IMG/VR virus record: IMGVR_UViG_3300021404_000005
Location: 1-64,000 of that record
Source of the DNA: a virus
Length of the DNA stretch: 64,000 nucleotides
Direction: 5' to 3' (one strand)
Positions 34,779 to 43,161 of this stretch are shown here, one piece after another. Made by a program: the position numbers and the translations under genes. The number at the start of each line of letters is the position of its first letter. Position 1 is the stretch's first letter. The notes beneath the pieces are model-generated. The model saw only the letters and a program-made list of their open reading frames with translations, was not told where the DNA came from and searched no databases.

Positions 34779-35821
34779 TGAGATACCTAGTTACAGGTGC
34801 CGGAGGCTTCGCCGGTCACCACTTCTTGGAGCACGTGCTAGCTAGTACGGATGCTGAAGTAATCGCTACAGACAGTTTCGAGCACAAAGGCTTGGAAAGT
34901 CGTATCACCCAAGTACTAGAAGACCGTATTGATTACTACAGGCGCACGAAAATAATAGTTCATGACCTGAACTACCCTTGGATGCACGCTCTTCCTGAGA
35001 TTGACTACATCATCGCGTACGCCTCAGAGAGCCACGTAGACAGGTCTATCGATGACCCTGTACCGTTTGTCCAAAACAACGTTAACGTAGCGCTACAGAC
35101 TATGGAGCTGGCACGAAAGATAAAGCCTAAGGCTGTCGTGTGGGTGAGCACCGATGAGGTGTATGGACCTGTCACGCGTCGTAGCGTTAAAGGCGTATCC
35201 GAGTGGGCACCCGCTATCCCCTCCAATCCTTACTCGGCCAGTAAGGCAGCGCAGGAAGCTATTTGCATCTCTTACTGGCGTACGTACGGCGTTCCGCTGA
35301 TTCTCCTTAACTGCATGAACATGATTGGTGAGCGACAGGACGCCGAAAAGTTTGTGCCATTTGTCGTTAAGAGCCTGATGGCGGGTGAAGAGGTACCTAT
35401 CCACACCACTAATGAACCTGTCGTAGACCCTACAGGCTCTAGGCACTATCTGCATGCGCGTAATCTGGCACACGCTATCACCTTTTTGCTAGAGCGTAAC
35501 AAGCTAGGCATGTATCCGCACTGGGCGCAAGGTAGCCTAGGGCACGTTCGTTCCGGTCGGCCAGACCGCTATAACGTAGCGACAGAAACTCGGCTTTCCA
35601 ACCTTAAGATGGCTTCACTGATAGCTGATTATGCGGGGTACGAACTGAAGTACAGGCTAGTGGACGCCCACACAATTAGACCGGGACATGATGCGCATTA
35701 CGGCCTAGACGCTTCAAAGCTACAAAAACTAGGCTGGGAACCGCCTGTGCCTTTCGAAGAGAGCCTGAAGCGCACCATTAGCTGGACGGTAAATAATCCT
35801 GAATGGCTATTGCTTGATTAG
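34778..35821 (+). CDS. SDR-type NDP-sugar 4,6-dehydratase/epimerase, 347 aa
   Basis: Start at ATG 34778 overlapping the previous stop. Rossmann loop TGAGGFAGHHFLEHVL, SHVDRSIDDP, catalytic STDEVYG and the YxxxK in NPYSASKAAQE are all present, as in dTDP-glucose 4,6-dehydratases. SRHYLHARNLA and GHDAHYGLDASKLQKLGWEP complete the pattern. It would make the 4-keto-6-deoxy sugar used by the aminotransferase. Confidence 0.9.
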   Translation: MRYLVTGAGGFAGHHFLEHVLASTDAEVIATDSFEHKGLESRITQVLEDRIDYYRRTKIIVHDLNYPWMHALPEIDYIIAYASESHVDRSIDDPVPFVQNNVNVALQTMELARKIKPKAVVWVSTDEVYGPVTRRSVKGVSEWAPAIPSNPYSASKAAQEAICISYWRTYGVPLILLNCMNMIGERQDAEKFVPFVVKSLMAGEEVPIHTTNEPVVDPTGSRHYLHARNLAHAITFLLERNKLGMYPHWAQGSLGHVRSGRPDRYNVATETRLSNLKMASLIADYAGYELKYRLVDAHTIRPGHDAHYGLDASKLQKLGWEPPVPFEESLKRTISWTVNNPEWLLLD

Positions 35822-35832
35822 CGGTGTCCCGG

Positions 35833-35838
35833 TAGGCT
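35833..35838 (+). promoter_or_regulatory. promoter element TAGGCT (with upstream TTGCTT)
   Basis: TTGCTT (35810-35815), 17-base spacer, TAGGCT, then seven bases to ATG 35846: the full leaderless pattern. Confidence 0.5.
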
Positions 35839-35845
35839 CGCAAAC

Positions 35846-35989
35846 ATGTGTGAGAATCCTGATAACAAGGTAAAGCCCAAGCCTGAAATCCGAGGTGGAG
35901 AGTCGGAAGAAGACTTCACTGGCGTAGAAGAGGCCCTTCAGTCAACGCTGCCCTACAGCGATATTCCTGACGATGAGCTGGGTGCCTAA
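35846..35989 (+). CDS. small acidic protein, 47 aa
   Basis: MCENPDNKVKPKPEIRGGES then an acidic helix; the stop overlaps the next ATG (TAATG). Leaderless-type start. No function can be assigned. Confidence 0.55.
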   Translation: MCENPDNKVKPKPEIRGGESEEDFTGVEEALQSTLPYSDIPDDELGA

Positions 35990-36555
35990 TGCGGCTGGTA
36001 AACGGTGACCTAGAAGAGTCACGACCATGGCGTATTAGGCGTCTCATGCAGCAGGTAGAAGAGATGGAGCCTGAGTGGCTAACTCACGGTAACCGTCACG
36101 ACGACAAGTACCTGCCGTGGATGCCCTTCCAGCCATCTAACTTCATTGCAATGCTGGCAGAATGCATCACCTATACCGAGGGCTTCACATTTCTTGACGT
36201 AGGTTGTGGCATCGGCACTAAAGTAGCACTGGCTAGTGAGGTGTTCGGCCTTGATGCAGACGGCGTTGAAGTTGACGCGGACATGGCGGCTGAAGCGCGC
36301 AAGTGGAAGACAGGTGACATCCTAGTTCAAGACGCGCTAGAAGTTCCTGGCCTGTATCAGGACTACGACATCATCTGGCTGTACCGACCGTTCCGTGACA
36401 TCCCGTCAGAGCGTGCGCTCGAAGAGATGATTCACAAGAACATGAAGTCAGGAGCAATCCTAGCAGGCGGTGCCTGGGAACTTCACCCACCGGGTAACTG
36501 GCCCATAGTCATTGATGACTGGGAAATCAGGCGCGGCGCATGGATTAAGCCCTAA
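35989..36555 (+). CDS. SAM-dependent methyltransferase, 188 aa
   Basis: TFLDVGCGIGTKVALASEVF is motif I, ADGVEVDADMAAEARKW motif II and YDIIWLYRPFRDIPSERALE the post-motif region. A sugar or small-molecule methyltransferase by context. TAATG overlap with the previous gene. Confidence 0.82.
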   Translation: MRLVNGDLEESRPWRIRRLMQQVEEMEPEWLTHGNRHDDKYLPWMPFQPSNFIAMLAECITYTEGFTFLDVGCGIGTKVALASEVFGLDADGVEVDADMAAEARKWKTGDILVQDALEVPGLYQDYDIIWLYRPFRDIPSERALEEMIHKNMKSGAILAGGAWELHPPGNWPIVIDDWEIRRGAWIKP

Positions 36556-36566
36556 CGTGGATAAGG

Positions 36567-36572
36567 TAGAAT
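36567..36572 (+). promoter_or_regulatory. -10 element TAGAAT of a leaderless promoter
   Basis: TAGAAT lies seven bases before the GTG at 36580 with no ribosome site. Confidence 0.45.
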
Positions 36573-36579
36573 TTCAGTC

Positions 36580-37425
36580 GTGACTAACATTCTCGTTACT
36601 GGCAGCAGTGGCTTTATCGGGAAGCCTACTTGCAATGAGCTAGCTGCGCGCGGCATGACCGCAATCCCGTATGACCTTCCTTCATCTGACATCCGTGATG
36701 TCAGTGCTCTACGGGAAATCGTGCGATTGACCGACGTTCAAGGCATCATCAACCTGGCTGGTATGCTAGGCACCCCTGAACTATTCGGCCATGAAGCCAA
36801 GGCGGCGGAAGTTAACATCATCGGTGCCATCAACGTTTATGATGTCGCTTCTGAAGTCGGCATTCCGGTAGTTCAGGTAGGGACCGGGCATAAAGGCCAG
36901 CCTAATCCATACGCGCTAACCAAGGCTTGCGCGGAAGACCTAGGTCTTGCCCGAGCACAGTGGCTTGGTCACGAAGTAACTATCCTGCGTGCGTATCACG
37001 TGTATGGGCCAGGTCAGCCGGTAGGGCCGCCACACGGCACTGCCAGCGTTCACAAGTTCTTCCCCACCTTCGCGACGCGGGCACTAACTAACATGCCGCT
37101 GGAGCTGTGCGGGACCGGTGAGCAGCTAATTGATACCGTTTACGTGGATGACGTGGCCGTAGCGCTTGTAGATGCTCTGGCGGGACCTTACGGCACTGTG
37201 GTAGAAGCAGGTAACGGAGTGCCTATTTCCGTAGACCAGGTCGCGCAAGACATTCTGTCGAAGATTCCTACATCCTCATCAACTATCACCACGGTGGCGG
37301 GACGCAGTGGGGAGCCGAGGGATGCTGTAGTAGTAGCCACTAAGCCTGTGTGCAACAACCTATGGCCGTATAAGGCGACGGAAACTATTGAGTGGTACCA
37401 GGAATGGCTGACCTCATCACGGTAG
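36580..37425 (+). CDS. SDR-type NDP-sugar epimerase/reductase, 281 aa
   Basis: GTG start. ILVTGSSGFIGKPTCNELAA is the NAD(P)-binding loop; NLAGMLGTPELFG, PNPYALTKACAEDL (YxxxK) and HVYGPGQPVGPPHG follow the GalE/epimerase scheme. No STDxxYG motif, so it may be an epimerase or 4-ketoreductase acting after the dehydratase. It overlaps the next gene by 22 bases. Confidence 0.87.
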   Translation: MTNILVTGSSGFIGKPTCNELAARGMTAIPYDLPSSDIRDVSALREIVRLTDVQGIINLAGMLGTPELFGHEAKAAEVNIIGAINVYDVASEVGIPVVQVGTGHKGQPNPYALTKACAEDLGLARAQWLGHEVTILRAYHVYGPGQPVGPPHGTASVHKFFPTFATRALTNMPLELCGTGEQLIDTVYVDDVAVALVDALAGPYGTVVEAGNGVPISVDQVAQDILSKIPTSSSTITTVAGRSGEPRDAVVVATKPVCNNLWPYKATETIEWYQEWLTSSR

Positions 37426-38054
37426 TTACGCCTACCTGGCATAGAGACGCATCTGTGCTACGGGCAGTATTGTCCGTAGCTTTGCAGGAGTACCGCCCTA
37501 TTCAGCATGTTGTCGTAGCGGACGGTCCTAACCCCGAATTGCGAAGCCTATTCAAGGCAAGCAGTAAAGCTTTCCTGTATTCAGACTACGAGTTGGAGTA
37601 CGCAGAACTTCCGGCTCATCATGACAATTCACGTTGGGGTCACTTTGCAAGACTAGAAGGAATACGGCGAGCTAAAGGAGATTTCGTAGCGTACTTGGAC
37701 GACGACGATGAGTACTTGCCTAATCACCTGTCAGCTCTCATGGCTATGCTCAAGCAAGACCCACAAGCAGGCTTCTCCTATTCGCGAATTATGATTTACG
37801 ACCCAGGCAACCCTAACATCTCAGGCACAGACCCACCTACATACTCCGGCATCTCAACTTCAGCTATAGCTCACCGCAAAGCAATTCTGGAGCGAGTAAA
37901 TTGGCGAGATGAAGGACAGGACACTATTGATTGGGATATTGCACAGCGCTGGATGGCGCACGGTATTACCTGGAAGCATTACCCTCACGTTACTTGCCAG
38001 GCGTACAGGGATGCTCCGAACCCAGACAGTCCGCGTCAGAGGATTCTTGAGTGA
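37404..38054 (+). CDS. GT2-family glycosyltransferase, 216 aa
   Basis: MADLITVVTPTWHRDASVLR start, AKGDFVAYLDDDDEYLPNHL with the acidic site, and DTIDWDIAQRWMAHGI near the end. It closely follows the layout of the 25903 product (PTW start, YLDDDD, tryptophan near the C-terminus), so the two are probable paralogues. Overlaps the next GTG (GTGA). Confidence 0.86.
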   Translation: MADLITVVTPTWHRDASVLRAVLSVALQEYRPIQHVVVADGPNPELRSLFKASSKAFLYSDYELEYAELPAHHDNSRWGHFARLEGIRRAKGDFVAYLDDDDEYLPNHLSALMAMLKQDPQAGFSYSRIMIYDPGNPNISGTDPPTYSGISTSAIAHRKAILERVNWRDEGQDTIDWDIAQRWMAHGITWKHYPHVTCQAYRDAPNPDSPRQRILE

Positions 38055-38773
38055 AAGTTGTAGGGATAATCCCTTACTACGCAGGTTCTAGCCCCGAGTG
38101 TACAAATTCCCCTGAACGCATTGAGTACTTGCGTCGTACAGTAGAAAATGCTCTGGACTTTGTTGACGAACTGTACGTGGGAGTAGGTCGTGAAGAAGAC
38201 GCAGCGGACGTAGAAGCTCTGAGTGTCAGTATAATCCGCGTGCACTACGAAAACCCTTGGCACATCCCGGCCCTAGTAAATACCGAAGCACAAAAACTGG
38301 GGTTGGACACGGAATACACGCACGTTTACGTCACCGAAGCTGACCAGCTACTTAACTACGACTCAGGTGTTCTAAGCGTTGTACGGGGCAGTAATTATCT
38401 AGTGCCGCATCGACTAGACAAGATATCGGCAAGTGGTGGGGGCAGCACTAGTGGACCTAATGTTATAGTTAACGGCATAGCTTACGCGATAGGCAGCGGC
38501 GCACCTTGGTGGGACAACTATCAAGAAGATATGCCTGGTGAGTACTACAATGCTACTCTTAAGTACGGAGGAGCATTCTTCTGCACTACTGACCTGTTTC
38601 AGCGCGTAAGTTTTCCTCTCCTAAATAGCGGCAATTCACCAATAGAAGCAGCTACCGGTTATGCGGTCGCTAACTCTGGAGGGAACTGTCTACGCACTAC
38701 CGACTGGCGAAGGTTCTGGGCAGAACACTTGTCAGGCGAACGTTACTGGGCCAAACTAGCTGGAGATATCTAA
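38051..38773 (+). CDS. probable GT-A glycosyltransferase, 240 aa
   Basis: GTG start overlapping the previous stop. VVGIIPYYAGSSPECTNSPE opening, RRTVENALDFVDELYVGVG, and THVYVTEADQLLNYDSG with an acidic EAD in place of DxD. Later GSGAPWWDNYQEDMPG. The pattern is glycosyltransferase-like, but the site is not textbook, so the activity is less certain. Confidence 0.6.
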   Translation: MKVVGIIPYYAGSSPECTNSPERIEYLRRTVENALDFVDELYVGVGREEDAADVEALSVSIIRVHYENPWHIPALVNTEAQKLGLDTEYTHVYVTEADQLLNYDSGVLSVVRGSNYLVPHRLDKISASGGGSTSGPNVIVNGIAYAIGSGAPWWDNYQEDMPGEYYNATLKYGGAFFCTTDLFQRVSFPLLNSGNSPIEAATGYAVANSGGNCLRTTDWRRFWAEHLSGERYWAKLAGDI

Positions 38774-38774
38774 A

Positions 38775-39299
38775 ATGCACCTGCCATGGCGTGACATCAG
38801 CCCGATTCCTGGTAATCGTGGAATTTTTACGTCCCTGCTGGACGAAGAAGCGGAAGAACTCCGTACGCAAGCTACGGGCAAGAACGTTATGGAAGTAGGA
38901 GTAGCTTACGGTTTCTCTACTTCAGTTCTTGCTAGCACAGCCGCTCACGTAACATCAGTAGACCTATTCCCGCCCATATGCAGCTACCCTCAGTGGGATA
39001 ATAATGTGATTGAGCAAGGTATAAGGGATAAGGTTACCGTGGTGGAGGGTGACTCTACCGTTATGCTACCGCAGCTTACTGACAAGTTCGATTTCATATT
39101 CATTGACGGTGAGCATGCTTTTGACGGAGTTACCGCAGACGCTCGCAATTCACTACCGTTGCTGAAGCCGGGTGGAACTATCATGTTCCACGATTACCAC
39201 GAATACTGCTGCTGTCCTGATGTTAAGCCGGCTCTAGATGCGCTGTTCCCTGAAGGACTACGTACTGTAGGGTCATCTGTTTTGTACACTGTTAAGTAA
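38775..39299 (+). CDS. class I SAM-dependent methyltransferase, 174 aa
   Basis: KNVMEVGVAYGFSTSVLAST is motif I, VTSVDLFPP motif II, and FIFIDGEHAFDGVTADARNS then LKPGGTIMFHDYHE match the Methyltransf_24 group. Third methyltransferase of the cassette and its last gene. Confidence 0.85.
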   Translation: MHLPWRDISPIPGNRGIFTSLLDEEAEELRTQATGKNVMEVGVAYGFSTSVLASTAAHVTSVDLFPPICSYPQWDNNVIEQGIRDKVTVVEGDSTVMLPQLTDKFDFIFIDGEHAFDGVTADARNSLPLLKPGGTIMFHDYHEYCCCPDVKPALDALFPEGLRTVGSSVLYTVK

Positions 39300-39311
39300 A
39301 GCTATTTCGCG

Positions 39312-39317
39312 TACTCT
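39312..39317 (+). promoter_or_regulatory. -10 element TACTCT of a leaderless promoter
   Basis: TACTCT lies six bases before GTG 39324; no ribosome site. Confidence 0.4.
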
Positions 39318-39323
39318 AGACGT

Positions 39324-39854
39324 GTGTGCGATAACTATAACTGCGCAATAGAGCTTGCCCGACTTGCCGAAAAGATAGACGCTGCTGACAGGTTTAATGC
39401 TCAAGCCCGTGCTGACATGATGCGTTTGCTGGATGAACGTCAGGCATCTAATCAAGAGGCTATGAGTACTGCCTTTGAGGCTGCCGAAAAAGCAGTTAGT
39501 GCTGCTCTTGAGGCATCAAAACAAGCCACTACCAAGGCAGAAACAGCAGCGGAAAAGCGATTTGAGTCTGTTAATGAGTTCCGTGGTCAGCTTAGTGACC
39601 AAGCACGAACTTTCTTGCCTCGTGGTGAGTACGATGAAGCGCAAAAATATCTTGTGCAGAAAGTAGAAGAGACTTCTAAGCACATAGCTGACCTCGAACT
39701 CCGGCTTAGCAGCCGCCTGGACGTAACTCAAGGCGGTAATGTCGCAAACGCTGTAACAGGCCGTACTAGGCGGGAGAATCTTCTACTCATAGCGACAATT
39801 ATCTCCTTCCTGGTAGCTATGGCTAGCATTATCACAGGCGTGATTATCCACTAG
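39324..39854 (+). CDS. coiled-coil membrane-anchored protein, 176 aa
   Basis: GTG start (VCDNYNCAIELARLAEKID). Residues 20-95 are an Ala/Glu/Lys-rich coiled coil, and the C-terminus is one membrane helix (LLLIATIISFLVAMASIITG). A tail-anchored or spanin/holin-associated role is possible; unassigned. Confidence 0.65.
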   Translation: MCDNYNCAIELARLAEKIDAADRFNAQARADMMRLLDERQASNQEAMSTAFEAAEKAVSAALEASKQATTKAETAAEKRFESVNEFRGQLSDQARTFLPRGEYDEAQKYLVQKVEETSKHIADLELRLSSRLDVTQGGNVANAVTGRTRRENLLLIATIISFLVAMASIITGVIIH

Positions 39855-39859
39855 CTGAT

Positions 39860-39873
39860 TAAGCGCTTACAAT
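39860..39873 (+). promoter_or_regulatory. leaderless promoter overlapped by a palindrome
   Basis: TAAGCGCTTA (39860-39869) is a perfect 10-bp palindrome that overlaps TACAAT (39868-39873), which is six bases before ATG 39880. A repressor bound here would block the promoter. Confidence 0.5.
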
Positions 39874-39879
39874 GAGTGC

Positions 39880-40416
39880 ATGAACGACATTTTCCCGGCT
39901 CCCGGACTCATCGGGTTGACGCAAATCTCTGGAAGTGTTGGTGCAGGCATACGCCTAGGCCAGTTTCTTAACGGAGACGGCTTCAGCCTATTTGAGCATG
40001 CCTTTGTGTCCCTAGGTAATGGTCAGATACTAGAAGCTGAACCAGGCGGTGCCAGGATTGTGCCACTGCACTACAGGCCCGCCAGCGTCTACTGGTGTGA
40101 GCACATTTATGACCTACTGGGAAGCAAGCCAGCAACTCCTGGCTGGACTGATACAGTCGTAAAACTGGGAGCTACGTACAAGGGCATTAAGTACTCCTTT
40201 CTGGACTATGACGCGCTTGTTGCTCACAGGTTGCACCTGCCGATTCCGGGCTTGGAGCACTTCATCGCAGACACAGGGCATATGATTTGCTCTCAAATTG
40301 CTGATGACTTCTACCTTAAGCTGGGCGTGGAGGTGTTCACAGACAAGCGCTGGACGGGCTTTGTGACTCCAGGGTCGTTGTGGAAGCGTGACCTTGAGCT
40401 GGCGAAAGTAGGCTAA
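39880..40416 (+). CDS. permuted papain-fold (YiiX/NlpC-like) protein, 178 aa
   Basis: LFEHAFVSLGNGQILEAEPG is the His-containing first block and GHMICSQIADDFYLKLGVEV a Cys-containing later block, the order found in permuted NlpC/P60 (YiiX/LRAT-like) amidases. It may cut peptidoglycan amide bonds or a lipid/peptide amide. No signal peptide. Leaderless-type promoter. Confidence 0.65.
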   Translation: MNDIFPAPGLIGLTQISGSVGAGIRLGQFLNGDGFSLFEHAFVSLGNGQILEAEPGGARIVPLHYRPASVYWCEHIYDLLGSKPATPGWTDTVVKLGATYKGIKYSFLDYDALVAHRLHLPIPGLEHFIADTGHMICSQIADDFYLKLGVEVFTDKRWTGFVTPGSLWKRDLELAKVG

Positions 40417-40418
40417 GC

Positions 40419-40610
40419 ATGAGTCCTTCAGAGCGGGTGCCGCTGTCTCAGGAAGAGCTACGTTGCTGGCTGGATATCATTGAGCACGAAAGCTTCCCGG
40501 ATTTCAGGCGTCAAGTCTCTGAAGCTCTTGGCAGAACGCAGCATCCGCTAGGACTATACGTAACAGATGCAATTTTGCGCCGATGTGTAATGATGTGGCG
40601 AGTGCACTGA
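40419..40610 (+). CDS. small helical protein, 63 aa
   Basis: MSPSERVPLSQEELRCWLDI and QVSEALGRTQHPLGLYVTDA; helical, soluble. Begins two bases after the previous stop. Not recognised. Confidence 0.55.
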   Translation: MSPSERVPLSQEELRCWLDIIEHESFPDFRRQVSEALGRTQHPLGLYVTDAILRRCVMMWRVH

Positions 40611-40657
40611 TAAGCTGAAGTCATCAAGGAAAGCTCCTAGGCGAGGAGGTGGTAGCT

Positions 40658-40696
40658 GTGAAAAGTAATCACTGCGCCCTAGGAGGTGGTCTTTAA
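40658..40696 (+). CDS. possible 12-residue leader peptide
   Basis: GTG AAA AGT ... TAA encodes VKSNHCALGGGL, with AGGAGG upstream. The same AGGAGGTGGT 10-mer occurs at 40644-40653 and 40681-40690. A TGATAAGCTGAA element (40608-40619) precedes it and a strong terminator follows, so this looks like a tiny transcription unit or attenuator ahead of the connector gene. Confidence 0.3.
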   Translation: MKSNHCALGGGL

Positions 40697-40708
40697 ATCT
40701 CGCCATAG

Positions 40709-40745
40709 GCCCTCCGCTCAGGATTCTCCTGGGCCGAGGGCTTTT
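40709..40745 (+). terminator. intrinsic terminator
   Basis: GCCCTC (40709-40714) pairs with GAGGGC (40736-40741), with inner CTCAGGA/TCCTGGG pairing, followed by TTTT. Confidence 0.85.
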
Positions 40746-40784
40746 GGTGTATTCTGAGTAGGAGAAAAGCTACGAGGAGGCATC

Positions 40785-41789
40785 GTGACAAGTGCGGTTT
40801 ACTATGACCTGTCCGGGTCAGTGGTGCCTATCACCATAACTTTTACTGACCCTAGTGGTAGTCCTGTAGACCCTGGAACTATTCAGCTCGTTACGACAGA
40901 CCCTCAAGGACTGCAAACCAGCTACACGTACACAGGTGGCTCAGGCCGCAACATCATTAGTAAAGTGGCCACAGGCCAGTACCAGTTCAACTTGCAAGCC
41001 TCAGTGCTGTACTCACCTAATCCTGTGCCTACGGGCCTTTGGTCCGCCATGTGGATTGGTGTGGGAAGTACAGGAGGCCCAGGCGGCACGACAGTACAAG
41101 CAGATACCTTCCGAATCCTGCCTTACAGCAGTGAATCAGGTACTTCTCAGGTCCAGTGGTATTGTGGCCTAGACGAGCTAAAGTCGCGCCTCAGCATAAC
41201 TGATACTGCTAGCGACTATGAGATGACCACAGCTATCCAAGCAGCGACAAACTGGATTAACGAGTACTGCGCTCAGCACTTCTACCAGATTACGGAAAGT
41301 CGCACATTCGCACCTAGTGATATCTGGTTGCTAGACATTGACCCCATAGTAAGTGTCAGTGCTCTTGCGCTAGACTACGATGGCGATGGAGTGTTTGAGA
41401 CTTCTTGGACACAGAACGTTAACTACCAGCTACGTCGTGGCTTTGAGTTGTACAACTCAAACTATCTCGGTGTACCACGTCCTTATCGCCAGGTGCAGGT
41501 GTTGATTGGAAGTCAGGGTGCTCCCGCCGGCGGTCAGTTCTTCCCGTTCATTTGGCCTTTCACGCATCTGGACCGAGTTAAAGTAACAGGCGTGTGGGGA
41601 TGGCCGGTCATTCCGCCAGCTATTTCTCAGGCGTGCCTTATGCTATCGGCTGAATACTTCAAGCTAAAGGATGCCACCTTTGGTGTCCTAGGCGTCTCTG
41701 ACCTGGGCATAGCCAAGGCTGGTTCTAACTCTTGGATTGTGGAACTTTTGCGACCGTATATCCGAAGTAATCGCAAGGTTGGGATGTAG
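40785..41789 (+). CDS. head-tail connector (gp6-like) with N-terminal Ig-like domain, 334 aa
   Basis: GTG start with GAGGAGG upstream. Residues 1-115 form a beta domain (VVPITITFTDPSGSPVDPGT), like the Ig-type decorations on phage structural proteins. Residues about 125-334 match head-completion adaptors: YCGLDELKSRLSITDTASDY, AATNWINEYCAQHFY and AISQACLMLSAEYFKLKD. Joins the portal ring to the tail. Confidence 0.75.
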   Translation: MTSAVYYDLSGSVVPITITFTDPSGSPVDPGTIQLVTTDPQGLQTSYTYTGGSGRNIISKVATGQYQFNLQASVLYSPNPVPTGLWSAMWIGVGSTGGPGGTTVQADTFRILPYSSESGTSQVQWYCGLDELKSRLSITDTASDYEMTTAIQAATNWINEYCAQHFYQITESRTFAPSDIWLLDIDPIVSVSALALDYDGDGVFETSWTQNVNYQLRRGFELYNSNYLGVPRPYRQVQVLIGSQGAPAGGQFFPFIWPFTHLDRVKVTGVWGWPVIPPAISQACLMLSAEYFKLKDATFGVLGVSDLGIAKAGSNSWIVELLRPYIRSNRKVGM

Positions 41790-41798
41790 GATTAGGCC

Positions 41799-42053
41799 AT
41801 GCATATCGTCCTTGAGATGTTTGGTCGGCGTTTTGAGATGGCTTCCGCGTACCGAAAGGTAGAAGACGAGGAGGTTGAGCTTGAGGAAGGCGAAGAGGTA
41901 GAGCATTTGGCTCATGACCCGCATTCAGTGCCTCACGCTAGTGCAGAACGGGCCTACCCTCCCTTTGAGCACGCAGGAGTTAATGAGCTACCAGCTCGTA
42001 TGCCGTTCGGCTTTGCCAGTTCGGGACCCGAAACCGTGCACTTGGAGGACTAG
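41799..42053 (+). CDS. small acidic protein, 84 aa
   Basis: MHIVLEMFGRRFEMASAYRK then an acidic stretch (VEDEEVELEEGEEVEHLAHD). The stop overlaps the next GTG. Position suggests a minor head-tail protein; not recognised. Confidence 0.55.
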   Translation: MHIVLEMFGRRFEMASAYRKVEDEEVELEEGEEVEHLAHDPHSVPHASAERAYPPFEHAGVNELPARMPFGFASSGPETVHLED

Positions 42054-42952
42054 TGGCAGCTAAAGCAGGAGTATCCAAGACTCCTTTCGTTGCGCCTAAG
42101 AAGACTGCTGCGCAAAAAGCGCCTAATGCGCTACCTGCCTACAGCACGTCCCAAATGAAAGCTTACAACCAGGCTGCCAATCGTAAGTTCTTGCAACAGC
42201 TAGGGCAACAAGTCGGTAAGGTAGCTCCTTTTCCGCCAGGCACAGCACCTCAGCCTGCATCTGTTCAAGGTAATGCCGGAACTCAAGTAGTAGGCGGTCG
42301 TCTAAGCGCTGCCCAATTTGCTAGCGCTGAAAGAGCAGCGGCTAATAAAGCCGCAGTACGTTCTATGGCTATTAATGCCAGTGCTGCTCAGGGAAAGCGT
42401 GGGGGGTTGTCTAAGAGCATGCAGCGGCAGACAGGGAGTGCTGCGTTCTATGCACGCACAAAAGCTAGGTCTGCGGCTCAGATAGCGGCAGGAGCTAACG
42501 CAGCAGCCGCAGTGCCGTCAAGCCCTAAGACTGCCGTGGGCGTCAAGAAGTCCGAAGGCCCGTGGATTACCGCAGGCAATGACGAAAAGTATGACTGCTG
42601 TATAGCGGTCGCCATAGCTAACCACCTGTGGATTAGTACAGGATTGCGCCTAACGGATGAACAAGTGTGGATGCTTCACGCTGCGGGTGGCGGGGAAGAC
42701 GTTGAGCAAACTCTGGAAGCCGCTACGTCCGGCGAGCTTTGGGATAACGTTAAGCTTGAGACTCATACACAGCTGGAAATAGGCGAACCCCTTGAAGGAG
42801 CACTGCTTATCTCGTTTCCTACCGACAACGGCGACCATGTAGCGCTATTGCTACCTGATGGTAAGATGGCTTCCTGGGGTGAATCTTACCCTGTACCTGA
42901 CCACGTAGAGGAAGCTTGGGCATTGAAATGGCAGATGACGACAACGAGCTAA
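42053..42952 (+). CDS. Ala-rich protein with C-terminal C39-like papain fold, 299 aa
   Basis: GTG start. Residues 1-165 are Ala/Lys/Gln-rich and basic. Residues about 170-299 look like a C39-type cysteine peptidase: NDEKYDCCIAVAIANHLWIS (Cys of the active site), LTDEQVWMLHAAGGG, and DHVALLLPDGKMASWGE (His followed by a conserved W/G). It could be a virion-packaged protease or an inactive fold that binds a partner. Overlaps the next gene by 25 bases. Confidence 0.6.
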   Translation: MAAKAGVSKTPFVAPKKTAAQKAPNALPAYSTSQMKAYNQAANRKFLQQLGQQVGKVAPFPPGTAPQPASVQGNAGTQVVGGRLSAAQFASAERAAANKAAVRSMAINASAAQGKRGGLSKSMQRQTGSAAFYARTKARSAAQIAAGANAAAAVPSSPKTAVGVKKSEGPWITAGNDEKYDCCIAVAIANHLWISTGLRLTDEQVWMLHAAGGGEDVEQTLEAATSGELWDNVKLETHTQLEIGEPLEGALLISFPTDNGDHVALLLPDGKMASWGESYPVPDHVEEAWALKWQMTTTS

Positions 42953-43161
42953 GCCCTGAGGAAGTCAACCAGATTGCCGAGAACCTGATGGCGGGCATTA
43001 TGGGTGAGATGGACCCTCAGGACTCCACGTGCGTTGCCCTGGCCACGTTTTATCACAAGTTGCAGGATGCTGGTTTTCCGGAGCACCGAGCTTACGACAT
43101 GGTTAAGTCGTGGTTCCTGGCCATCATGGTGAATGGTACTGACGAGGCAGAGTATGAGTAG
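42928..43161 (+). CDS. small acidic protein, 77 aa
   Basis: ATG 42928 (MADDDNELSPEEVNQIAENL). Acidic helical protein; HKLQDAGFPEHRAYDMVKSW near the end. Overlaps both neighbours. Not recognised. Confidence 0.55.
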   Translation: MADDDNELSPEEVNQIAENLMAGIMGEMDPQDSTCVALATFYHKLQDAGFPEHRAYDMVKSWFLAIMVNGTDEAEYE

